From Glandiceps talaboti (lineage: Eukaryota; Hemichordata; Enteropneusta; Spengelidae): a stretch of 22,500 nt of DNA. The notes beneath the pieces were generated by a model. The model worked only from the letters and a program-made list of their open reading frames with translations. It made no database searches and was not told where the DNA came from. This document shows, in pieces, positions 1 to 8,451 of this stretch; position 1 is the first letter of the stretch; each line of letters opens with the position of its first letter. The stretch covers positions 11,693,251 through 11,715,750 of the forward strand of contig NC_135554.1 in the NCBI RefSeq assembly GCF_964340395.1, written 5' to 3'. Both the position numbers and the translations under genes were made by a program.

Positions 1-887
1 ACGTTTACGTTAACTATACATTTAAAACAGAAATCAAATGCTATGCATTACTTGGGATTTCGAGTTTAACCTCACGAGGACCGAGTGGACGGATTGTACA
101 TAATTCCTGGCAACAATCATTGAACAGTGTCGTGAGTATCAATCATCGGAGGTTAGTCACACCGACTAGGCTGGAAGAGATGAGAGCTCACGGATGCTGA
201 GACAGCGTCTAAAATCAGGAAGTAGCGTGAACAGATATACATTGAGTCAGTGTTTTCTTTTTATGCATGGATAATATACATTGGACGGGCTTTGCCTTAA
301 TACAAGATTTTCATTTAAAACGATGTTATCTTCATCGCTCTCAGAATCAGTATATGTTCAATTACAAAAGTCTCATGGTGTTAATAAATAATATTCTATT
401 TACCAATATACGTCATAATGTCAGGAATGAAAGATTTAAATTTTATCTATAAAGGGATGACACGTTAGCAACTGGTAATAAATATGGAAATAATTGTAAA
501 AAAAAATAGTTTCAAAAAATACATAGTAAATATATTCATCATTTCCATCATGTGTTCAATACAGGCTCCGTTAATATATAATTCATGTTTGACATTAGGG
601 ATGTTGCTTTTAATGTCCAATTCTTTCTAATATGATGTATAGGGGTTTTAAGATCCGGTAAAGTCAAAGTGTATCTAAATGTAGCATAAATCACGTGTAT
701 ACATCAATTATGCAACATAAAATAATACAAACTTTTCCTTTTGTTACACTGAGTCACTATATAGAGTAATGGTCGTCGTGATGTATATGACATACAGCAT
801 ACACCCATTGGAGTTTTTAAGTTTTACTGAATAAGAATCTAAAGTTGACTTTTCAATTTCATGAGTGTCATTTTGTGTGAGGGGTTG
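1..887. other. Unassigned AT-rich DNA
   Basis: I see no coding region, RNA gene or clear repeat. A 61-codon open frame at 267-452 has low-complexity composition and no splice or family support. Confidence 0.5.
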
Positions 888-934
<47 letters not shown>

Positions 935-979
935 GGACGGACGGAAAGACAGACGGACGGACAGACGGACGGACGAACG

Positions 980-1015
<36 letters not shown>

Positions 1016-1060
1016 TACGGACAGACGGACGGACGTACAGACAGACCGACAGACAGACAG
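888..1060. repeat. (ACAG)n / (ACGG)n tetranucleotide microsatellite
   Basis: About 170 bp of imperfect 4-bp repeats, mostly ACAG with interspersed ACGG blocks. Open frames through it on both strands (Thr-Asp-Arg-Gln or Cys-Leu-Ser-Val repeats) are a by-product of the repeat, not genes. The ACAG-to-ACGG interruptions suggest an old array broken by point mutation. Confidence 0.95.
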
Positions 1061-1365
1061 CTGATTTCCAGCTATTTGGTCACTATCGTATAGTAATCAC
1101 ACATTTCACCACAAACTTCACCCCGCCACCTCCGCCTCACCCTAATACACATGATAGCTTATGTGAGACTTTACATCTAAAGACAGAAGTTTTTTATCTA
1201 AACCACTGTATGGAGAGGTGTAACCTCAGTATAACCACATAATATCATGTCTTTCATTAGGCATGTTTGCTTTTTAAATACGAAAGATTTGAACTTGAAA
1301 AATATAGATGGACAAAAAAGCTATAGTCTCCTCAAGTTGGTGCAAGTGTTAGAATGTTGCATATT
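1061..1365. other. Unassigned spacer
   Basis: Nothing recognisable lies between the microsatellite and the SINE. There is a short C-rich patch near 1120-1140. Confidence 0.45.
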
Positions 1366-1612
1366 ATGGTTGTCGGTGGCCGCGTGGTTAAACCCTTATC
1401 TCTTACGACTGCGGTCGGGGTTCGAACCCATGAAGGGTTCGATTAAATTTACCACTGTAAATAAGAACAGTGTTGTTCAGTTTGACTCTACCGAACAACG
1501 CAGGTTTTTCCCTGGTACTCCAGTTTTGTCCTGTACTAACACTGAACCACAGGAGCCTATAAATGGGACTACCTCCCGTTCGTTATACTGGAAGCAAATA
1601 ATACATTAATTA
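1366..1612 (+). mobile_element. tRNA-derived SINE
   Basis: The head carries an RNA polymerase III internal promoter: an A-box-like TGGCCGCGTGG at 1377-1387 and a perfect B box GGTTCGAACCC at 1420-1430. About 180 bp of non-tRNA body follows, ending in an AT-rich tail (ATACATTAATTAATACAT). The B box is intact, but the tRNA cloverleaf is not, so this is a SINE and not a tRNA gene. The body recalls the conserved central domains shared by many invertebrate SINEs, but I cannot name the family without a search. No clear target duplication was found. Confidence 0.75.
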
Positions 1613-3069
1613 ATACATAAATATAATGAGACATTAACATATATATACATATATATATGAGTTTCGTTCGTTTGAATGGGTGGTGATTCAGAAGGGAGAA
1701 TAAATAATGATTTTAATACATAAACGTAGTTTTCACACTACGGTGGTTTTATGAAGCCCGCCCTCATTAGTGTGAGACATAAACACAACTCGACGTTTTC
1801 AGTAGGTTGGCGGATTCTTTATCAAATATGTATAGGCTTATATCCCACGTGTTTGTAGTGAGTCGTACATGCTAAGTAGCATATCATGTTTGTGGAAAGA
1901 TAGGAGTGACTTTTAGTAAACGATTAACATCGAGGTTAGGTACGATGGCTTCATATTCTTTGTGACTAACACTGCATGATTCGCATTATATTGCTGGCGT
2001 CACATTTTATGTATTGTTTAGATACAATTCCATCCAGACACGATCCTAATGATGTTCAGGTGTCCCACTACTGAAATGTAGACTTTATTCTTCGTCGACT
2101 GAGGAGCTGATATATGATGGACGTAGTATGGTAGATAGCCGTTGATGGAGCTCCTATACAGTTATTGACTGAATTTACCGTGGGTAGGGGTGTGTTTTCT
2201 TAAAGGGGACATTCTGAAGACAGACAATTCGAATTTTCATCAGATAAATTGCATATGAATAGGGATATTGTACAATAGACATCCATGACTGAAAGTGTGT
2301 TTTTTGAACATCAACATGAGGTCGCTTAAAATGTCGTCATTAACGCAGATATCATAGCCTCAGAGAGTAGGTAGGTCGGTATTTTATTTTATTACATTTC
2401 ATCATTTTGATTTTTTTTGCTTTCGAAAAATATTGTAAATATGTGATACTATGTGTATTTTACCCGGATTCATGTACTATCACTGCACAACTATAATATA
2501 CTGGTATTTAGTTTGATTTATTTATTAGTTCTTATGTCAATGTTTTTTATTATATCAGGTCACTAAACACAGACTCTGGTATTTAGTATATCCTTGTAAT
2601 GTGCATTCAATCTATCGTTATTATACCCATCAACACACACTAGCAGACAGCGTGTTGTATGGTACAATTCATGAAAAGACTACATGAAACAATACAAGGT
2701 TTACAATTGAAGAGCATAAAGAAGTATACAGGCAACTTTTATTTGTTGCATGGAACTACTGGAGGGTACAACACAAAGCAGTGTTTCTTTAAAATAGTGC
2801 AAGGTCTAGATAATTGTATTCCATTATCATTTTAAAGATTTTTTTCTTTATGTGAGATAATGGGAAATGTAAGTAGTATTGAAATTACAACTATGGAACA
2901 AAATAATTCCCTCAGATATGTGCTCCATACATTAAACTAACAAGTGAAATCCTATAAGTGTATAATACGTTACCGCTTCCATCTTTCCTTGCATTGGATA
3001 AATTCATTCTCAAAGCAATCAAATATTCATTATATTATATCATGCTACTATGGGCCATTCTGATTGAAT
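1613..3069. other. Unassigned AT-rich DNA
   Basis: There is a short alternating TA/TATACA stretch near 1640-1660. Otherwise I see no long ORF, RNA gene or convincing repeat. Confidence 0.45.
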
Positions 3070-3086
3070 AATAACTGTGGTAAAAT

Positions 3087-3120
3087 CCCATTTCACCACG
3101 GCTGGCAGTGGTAAAATGGG
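3087..3120. repeat. Short inverted repeat
   Basis: The 13-bp arms CCCATTTCACCAC (3087-3099) and GTGGTAAAATGGG (3108-3120) are complementary except at one position and are separated by 8 bp. They could be the end of a degenerate repeat. No function is implied. Confidence 0.5.
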
Positions 3121-3122
3121 CC

Positions 3123-3569
3123 CCTAAACTAGCATATGAATAGTACTCACAAAAAAGAAGCTAGTGTTCGTTCTTATACCAATAACTTCCTCAGAGTAAA
3201 GGCATGTCAGGTATCCTGTACAATAGTTTGGGTTACAGTAGTCCAAATAATTCCACTGATGACCTTGCGATCGAAAGCAACGATCGAGCAGTGGCTTCAA
3301 CATCACTGGCCATGGCTGATAAGGTGCAACTTTAAAAGTTCTCCCATGCAACGAGCCGTCTCAGCGTCCTGCTCTCGTTGAATCAAGCAACACCAATTTA
3401 ACTTTTAACCATCAGTCAAGTGCGTCAGGATTATTTCAAAACTGTACATTTTCAGGTTCAGTCAATGTTCAATTTGTTAACCATTAAATTAAAGTAGACT
3501 GTGTAACGTCGCGTCTCTGATTTACTGCCTCGAGCTTCCTCCATTCAACTGAGTCAACGCCGAGACATC
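3123..3569. other. Left flank of the retrotransposon, unassigned
   Basis: There are weak open frames on both strands (about 75-81 codons) with no recognisable domain. The last bases before the element are ACATC, directly abutting the shared TA of the element's B2 end. Confidence 0.4.
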
Positions 3570-3679
3570 TAGTTTTGTCTACACTCTCATTCCAAAACAC
3601 TCAAGTTCATACACATGACCAAAAATATAGGAGGACGCCTGTATGTTTTATGGAGGACGCCTGTATGTTTTATTCTGGA
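3570..3679 (-). repeat. B2: terminal copy of the B split repeat
   Basis: It matches B1 (4320-4407) from the shared TA through TTCTGGA, except that B2 carries an extra tandem copy of a 22-bp unit. It forms the 3' end of the element on the minus strand and contains AATAAA on that strand (3669-3674). Confidence 0.92.
3630..3673 (-). repeat. 22-bp tandem duplication inside B2
   Basis: The unit GGAGGACGCC..TTTTAT occurs twice head-to-tail (3630-3651 and 3652-3673). B1 has it once, so the duplication arose after B1 and B2 diverged or was copied from a circle carrying it. Confidence 0.9.
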
Positions 3680-4024
3680 CTAGGAAACAAGCTACAGATT
3701 CTTGACAAATCAAGAAAACAATGAGACAAATCATTCCTCACTAAATCGACACACTTCGCCCTAAAAAACCAGAGCAGAAAAACCCCATGCAATTGTAGTG
3801 TTCTTTGAGGAGAAAAATCTCTGGAAAAAGCGTAAGTGTTCAATTTGATTATTCCGCTAATATCACATGTATATACACACTTTACCAGTAAGGTACCCAA
3901 AAATATAGTTAGCCCATTTACAAAGGCAAACAGACTTTGGAAAACTATTAAAGAATTCTCCTGCAAAACAGAAAAAACAAACATGTAAAACACAATCTGA
4001 GTAACTTTTGGGTGGGGGGGGGGG
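3680..4024 (-). other. Non-repeat segment between A2 and B2; possible captured exon fragment
   Basis: In the usual split-repeat plan A2 abuts B2, but here 345 bp intervene. On the minus strand the segment starts with a C-tract next to A2, then has a strong splice-acceptor-like site (pyrimidine tract ending TTTTGCAG, AG at 3962-3961). After it comes an open frame of about 97 codons. Its first residues are hydrophobic, with the spaced pattern V-F-Q-x-L-F-A-x-x-N-x-L and then I-F-L. This loosely recalls transmembrane helix 7 of adhesion/secretin-type GPCRs. A possible donor (CTG/GTAAAG) follows near 3885. The rest of the frame resembles nothing I know. It may be captured host sequence, the remnant of a second head-to-tail element copy, or a simple insertion. 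The GPCR resemblance is weak. Confidence 0.4.
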
Positions 4025-4321
4025 GGTGAGTTAAGGTTACGGCCCTAGTCCGCAAACATGCAAGCCTGGAATGGTTCTGCCTCATGCAGCAACTCCAGGT
4101 CATACACGGCTTCAACAGCCTTGTCCAATCACGCCACTACACTTGGAACTTCTGACCAATCGTTGGTCCTAAAATTCCCGCAATACCATTGACGTCACGT
4201 TACCCGTGACTCCTTCATTCTGATACATTTCCCGCCTCACCTAGACTACAACAATTGCTACATTTCTCGATCCGACACAACAATATTTTCACGCTTTACT
4301 ACGAACCGCTAGAAAATATTA
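4025..4321 (-). repeat. A2: internal copy of the A split repeat
   Basis: 297 bp identical to A1 (8444-8740). Its outer edge is joined to B1 through the shared TA at 4320-4321, which is the junction expected when the two ends of a circular copy are closed. Confidence 0.97.
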
Positions 4322-4407
4322 GTTTTGTCTACACTCTCATTCCAAAACACTCAAGTTCATACACATGACCAAAAATATAGGAGGACGCCTGTATGTTTTA
4401 TTCTGGA
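4320..4407 (-). repeat. B1: internal copy of the B split repeat
   Basis: 88 bp shared with B2. It lies directly downstream of the recombinase ORF on the minus strand and abuts A2. Confidence 0.93.
4397..4402 (-). terminator. Polyadenylation signal AATAAA in B1
   Basis: Minus-strand AATAAA lies about 40 nt past the recombinase stop. The same hexamer is in B2 (3674-3669). It could end the element's transcripts at either B copy, but processing at B1 would exclude A2, so B2 is the end needed for a full template. Confidence 0.55.
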
Positions 4408-4416
4408 ACTCACCAA
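4407..4416. repeat. Left inner-edge inverted repeat of the element
   Basis: AACTCACCAA here is the exact reverse complement of TTGGTGAGTT at 8442-8451, so the ORF-bearing interior is bracketed by a 10-bp inverted repeat at the inner edges of B1 and A1. Confidence 0.7.
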
Positions 4417-4443
4417 AGTATAGATGTGGGTCAGTGTCTAAAT

Positions 4444-5462
4444 CTATAATCCCAAATTTTGTGTTACAACTAATCTGTCCTTCAGACTATCTTCCACGTA
4501 TCTATCCTTACAACTTTCGGATCGCCACCTACCATGTTTTTTAAAACACCGATCCTTAACTCCAGATGTGGCTGCTTTTGTTGCTCCCCCTGCTCTGAAC
4601 GAATGAACAGTAAGGTGTGAGGAATTAGAAACAAATTCGGCCAACCTTGACCTAACTATTTCATTAGCCCTGGTATAGCTTAATGATTTATTTGAATTAA
4701 TCAACTTGACGGTCTTTCCTGACCTCACAACTGGTTTGATTAAAAAATCATGACTATTCAGATCAATACTACCTGCTGAAATGTACCTCTCTAAATTTGT
4801 TACTGGACATGACAGCTTTCCTGTACGAGCAATTACAACAGTGTCCCCTTGTCTGTACTGATCAGTTTTACTCCCCCTTATTTTTAGAACTAAGTGGGAC
4901 TCTAAGAAAGATACATCACTACATGTTAAATTTGCCATTTCATCATATCTTAGAAAACCAGAAAACAGCAGTAAGCACATCGCAACGTCACGTCTTACCA
5001 ATAAATCTGAAGATACTACAAATTTCTTAGACAAATGTAACAAAGCATCAACTGAAACTGCTTCTCTATGCGTAACAGGTTTCGATAATAATCTCTTTGC
5101 TGATTCTAAAACACTCTTAACAATAGGATTTTCTGTAGGGTTTATCTGACTAACACTTGAAAAACTATGTAGCCATTTAAGTGCATAGTAAACATTCATG
5201 ATAACTGCTGCTGACTTTTTTGAATCCATTAAGCTCATAAAAAACAAAGTCAAGTCTAAAGGACTTGCTGGAAAAACAGTCAATTTGAAAACTTTTGCAA
5301 AGTCAATCCAATGTCGAATATAAGAAACATAGTTCAAAACAGTTCCTGGTGCTTTGGAACGCAGGATAACATCTGGTAACACATCTAAATACTTCTGTAA
5401 TTCGGGATGAACTGCTGCCGAGCGAGTTTCTTCACCCAAAAGGTTGGACCATAAATTCAGTT
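4444..5462 (-). CDS. Tyrosine recombinase (YR) of the retrotransposon
   Basis: It would catalyse integration of the circular DNA copy. Numbering from a TTG at 5439 (331 codons), an N-terminal SAM-like helical region (about 1-125) precedes the catalytic domain. Visible catalytic residues are R164 (in GFLRYDE), a likely beta-hairpin lysine K191, the HxxR box H279/R282, H302 with W305 in HGRW, and nucleophile Y314. The full R-K-H-R-H-Y set is therefore present. The frame is open upstream to a splice-acceptor-like CTATTACAG (AG at 5464-5463) and no in-frame ATG lies ahead of the domain. The first internal Met is about residue 68, inside the N-terminal domain. It is therefore probably expressed from a spliced RNA (joined to Gag codons) or by another non-ATG route. 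It sits 63 nt downstream of the Gag-Pol stop on the same strand. Confidence 0.93.
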
Positions 5463-7192
5463 CTGTAATAGAAAATATATAGCAAAAACACTATAAGAAA
5501 AAACATGGTGAGTTTCCAAAAATCTTTATTTGGTAAAATCCAACTTTAGGGCCAACATTCTAAATGGTAGCAAACCTGCTGTAAAAAGGGACTGTTTAAA
5601 CTTGCCCTGTAAGGCAATACCTGGCATATGTGGTAGACGCTTAGACTCAGACACAAAACTGTCAAAGCAATTGCCATCGGGGCAAAGCATTGGCCAATAA
5701 CATGACCCTTTCCACTCTGGAACAATAAGCACCCCCTGTGCCCTGCACAAGTGCATGTGGGATATTACCCTAGTAACCATACATGGTGGAGGTACAACCC
5801 AGTTGTTCTCACCTCCCCAATCAACAGAAAACGCATCTACCGCCTCTGTTCCTGGATTCCAGTATCTGGAATTAAAGCTAGTACATTTGGTATTGTAAAA
5901 AGTAGCAAATCTGTCAATTGTGAATGGACCCCACAAAGCATTCACATCACTAAAAATCAGAGGGCTAATGCTCCAGTCATCTTTGTCTACAATTTTACTT
6001 ATATAATCAGCTAGCTCGTTTTCTGTTCTTGGTATCCACACCAAGTTTAGTGTAACCCTGTTTCTAACAATGTATTCATTTATTCGTAATGCTATGTACT
6101 GTAAGTCTGCTTTCATACTTCCGTTATTAATTATTTTAACAATATTTTGATTGTCTGTGTACCAGGTTACTGATTTGTGTTTCAGCTTATCAGAAAAACT
6201 CAACAGTGTATTCTCCACTGCTTTGGCCTCACGCCAAGTTGAACTCATAGTAGCCTCACCTTGAGACCAATTGCCATGTGCAATTAAAACCTCACCCCTC
6301 AGCGATGTAATGCCACCATAGGCCACTTGAGATGCATCAGAGTAAATTACTGTATCACCATTGGTGGTCAATTTGTCACTCGACATTGACCAGTTCCTTG
6401 AATTCAGCTCGCAAATATTATTTAGCCAGAATTCTAAATCTAACACCAACTCATGTGGGATGTCCACAATGTCGCTCCATGACTTTCTGGTTTCTATTAT
6501 GTAATATAAATACCTTGATCGCAGTTTACATAGTGAGCCTATAACTGCATGCATAGATACTATTAAGCCTGCTACCTTGGCTAATATAATAACTGATATT
6601 TTACATGCCTTTTCATGTAAACGCAAAACAAGTGCAATTACTGCCTTAAGTTTTACCACTCTATCCCCACTAACTGAGAAGGAGTTGTTTGTAAGATCTA
6701 TATCATATCCAAGCCAGGAAATTTGTGGGGTGGGTTTCCACACACACTTCTCCTCACTCAAAAGAAAACCTGCCTTCTCCAACACGCCTTTGACATGTAA
6801 AGACTCACTGGTGGCAACTTGTTGGGTAGGTGCACCCCCTAAACCATCATCAAAATACATCAAAGATCTGACACCCACTTCTCTACATGATGTAACAAGT
6901 GGCCGCAACAGTTTGGTAAATACGTATGGTGCAGAAGCCAGACCAAAGGGTAAAACATTAAACACAAAGTAGGATGCCTCACCGTCCCCTTTAAAAATCC
7001 AAGCAAACCCAAGGAAGGTTCTATGCACAGGAAAAATCTCTACATGGTGATATGCGGACTTGATGTCAAATTTGTACAGAAATTTAGCGTTGCCTAGCAA
7101 CTCCCTTGCCACAAAGATATCATCAATTTTGAATTTATGCTTATACAAAAATTGATTTACATACCTTAAGTCAAGAATCAACCTTAACTTAC
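5463..7192 (-). other. Candidate intron joining Gag to recombinase
   Basis: On the minus strand a donor CTG/GTAAGT falls at codon 400 of ORF1 (exon end 7193), and an acceptor TTTTCTATTACAG ends at 5463. The donor leaves one base of a codon and the acceptor exon needs one, so splicing gives an in-frame fusion of ORF1 residues 1-399 to the recombinase frame (junction codon GAA). A second phase-compatible but weaker donor (CCA/GTGAGT) is at codon 528. Nearby GTAAGT (codon 395) and GTATGT (codon 409) donors are out of phase. This is inference only. Confidence 0.35.
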
Positions 7193-8390
7193 CAGAATTA
7201 TTACTTACAGTGAGCGGATTTACCACTTTTGGTTTAGAAACACACTGCGTAATACACCCCTTCTTGAGTAAACAAGAAATTTCTGTCTCTACAAAGCTAG
7301 AATGATTGACAGCTGTACGATTATTTTTAGCAAAACTATTACCAGGCTCAAAATAAAACGGCAATTTGTATCCCTCGCTAATCACTCCAAGAATAAATTT
7401 AGATGAGGAAAATGACTTCCAAAAATTAACCGATTTCGCTAACCGGGCTCTGGGAGACATACGAACTGTGACAAATTCATCTCTAAAATTAATATCAACT
7501 TTGTCGCCTAGGTGCTTGCTAGAATTAAATACATTTATCATTTCTGAGCGAGGAGCCAAATGAGATACGCTAGGAACTCTACCATTTTCAACAAGAATAT
7601 TAAAAATACTTAACTGTCCGATACTGGTCTGCAATGAACTTCCCGCCGTCAGTTGTTGCAACATCGGGCAGTCGGCCCGCCAATGCCCGGCCTTTCCGCA
7701 CACGTGACATACGTCCCGGGACTTGTCACGAGTCGTTCGTCTCCCTCCTTGCTGCCACTGGCCATGGCCTCCCTGACTGTTATACGACATGGCACCAGCA
7801 TTTAGCAGTTGATGAGTCGAAGGACCCGTCAGCTTCCTCCGCTTGTTGTTCTTTTCTTTCTGTTCTTCCTTAACTCGTCTCTCTGCCCTCTGAGCTGCCT
7901 TCCACAGTCTCTTTTCGTCTTCCTCGTCGCTGGCTAGTTCATGTGTTTCATATTCCTCTGCCGTCTTCCATCCTAGCTTCTCTGAATCGGCAATTAAAAC
8001 TAACTTTTGTCTCTCTTGGATTATCTTCATACCTGTATCTAAAGTCTCCTTCGCTTTGTCCAGTCGTTTTGTGTTTATTTCCTTCGCTGCTTTTCCAAGA
8101 CAATCCAAAACCTGTTCGTTGTGTTTAAACTGTTTCTCACATCCCTTCTTCTTAAATGTTCTCGGTTCTCTGTACTTCAGGTGACTACGAATTTCGTTTA
8201 TGTTTTCGTCTGCCTTCTCATTAATTTCCGCGCGGAAATCTTGTAACTTGGAGTCCATCAATCTGCCTATATCGTTGAGGAGTTTATCGTCCCTGGCAGT
8301 CATCCGTTCAGTTACTTGCGCCGTAATTTCGTCAACGGAAACACTGTCCGTGTTCGACGTCTTGGCTGGGGTGTCAGCATTAGTCTCCAT
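5526..8390 (-). CDS. Gag - reverse transcriptase - RNase H polyprotein of the retrotransposon
   Basis: A 954-residue ORF with ATG at 8390, in the first open frame after the A1 leader. Residues 1-185 are charged and probably coiled-coil or helical Gag, with a basic patch (KRRK at 183-186). A CCHC zinc knuckle spans C228-C231-H236-C241 for RNA binding. The reverse transcriptase covers about 340-600, with catalytic D442 in KFDIKSAY and D514/D515 in YFDD. RNase H covers about 680-800, with D685, E721, D746 and D795. A C-terminal module (about 815-905: GPFTIDRFA, NPGTEAVDAF, VVPPP, PEWKG, W899) matches the post-RNase H region of DIRS/PAT proteins described as DAM-like methyltransferase. The tight DPPY-type motif is only approximate (VVPPPC), so activity is doubtful. 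There is no protease or integrase, as expected for this order. No stop or frameshift is seen. Confidence 0.95.
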   Translation of the reverse strand: METNADTPAKTSNTDSVSVDEITAQVTERMTARDDKLLNDIGRLMDSKLQDFRAEINEKADENINEIRSHLKYREPRTFKKKGCEKQFKHNEQVLDCLGKAAKEINTKRLDKAKETLDTGMKIIQERQKLVLIADSEKLGWKTAEEYETHELASDEEDEKRLWKAAQRAERRVKEEQKEKNNKRRKLTGPSTHQLLNAGAMSYNSQGGHGQWQQGGRRTTRDKSRDVCHVCGKAGHWRADCPMLQQLTAGSSLQTSIGQLSIFNILVENGRVPSVSHLAPRSEMINVFNSSKHLGDKVDINFRDEFVTVRMSPRARLAKSVNFWKSFSSSKFILGVISEGYKLPFYFEPGNSFAKNNRTAVNHSSFVETEISCLLKKGCITQCVSKPKVVNPLTVSNNSGKLRLILDLRYVNQFLYKHKFKIDDIFVARELLGNAKFLYKFDIKSAYHHVEIFPVHRTFLGFAWIFKGDGEASYFVFNVLPFGLASAPYVFTKLLRPLVTSCREVGVRSLMYFDDGLGGAPTQQVATSESLHVKGVLEKAGFLLSEEKCVWKPTPQISWLGYDIDLTNNSFSVSGDRVVKLKAVIALVLRLHEKACKISVIILAKVAGLIVSMHAVIGSLCKLRSRYLYYIIETRKSWSDIVDIPHELVLDLEFWLNNICELNSRNWSMSSDKLTTNGDTVIYSDASQVAYGGITSLRGEVLIAHGNWSQGEATMSSTWREAKAVENTLLSFSDKLKHKSVTWYTDNQNIVKIINNGSMKADLQYIALRINEYIVRNRVTLNLVWIPRTENELADYISKIVDKDDWSISPLIFSDVNALWGPFTIDRFATFYNTKCTSFNSRYWNPGTEAVDAFSVDWGGENNWVVPPPCMVTRVISHMHLCRAQGVLIVPEWKGSCYWPMLCPDGNCFDSFVSESKRLPHMPGIALQGKFKQSLFTAGLLPFRMLALKLDFTK

Positions 8391-8443
8391 ACTGCTTAAG
8401 TTTGACTAAGTGGTAAATAATTTGGCGGTAAGGTACAAAAATT
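8391..8443 (-). promoter_or_regulatory. Leader between A1 and the Gag-Pol start
   Basis: 53 bp on the minus strand between the inner edge of A1 and the ATG. No upstream ATG is present in this short leader, which supports the chosen start. Confidence 0.5.
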
Positions 8444-8451
8444 GGTGAGTT
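8442..8451. repeat. Right inner-edge inverted repeat of the element
   Basis: TTGGTGAGTT, the exact reverse complement of AACTCACCAA at 4407-4416. It overlaps the first bases of A1. Confidence 0.7.

Noticed and set aside
744-1242. Overlapping ORFs on both strands through the tetranucleotide array
   Set aside because: Their peptides are translations of (ACAG)n; simple repeats with period 4 read open in all frames.
1376-1430. Possible functional tRNA gene
   Set aside because: A and B boxes are present but acceptor stem and cloverleaf are not, and a SINE body follows; the same holds for 14,368-14,422.
3255-3300. CTGATGA followed by GAAAGC and inverted CGATCG words, hammerhead-like
   Set aside because: The segment between CTGATGA and GAAA cannot form stem II, and stem I would have to overlap the core; it fails the fold that 10,135-10,179 satisfies.
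5751-8409. Several 60-131-codon plus-strand ORFs across the retrotransposon
   Set aside because: They are antisense to the well-supported Gag-Pol frame, with no domains of their own.
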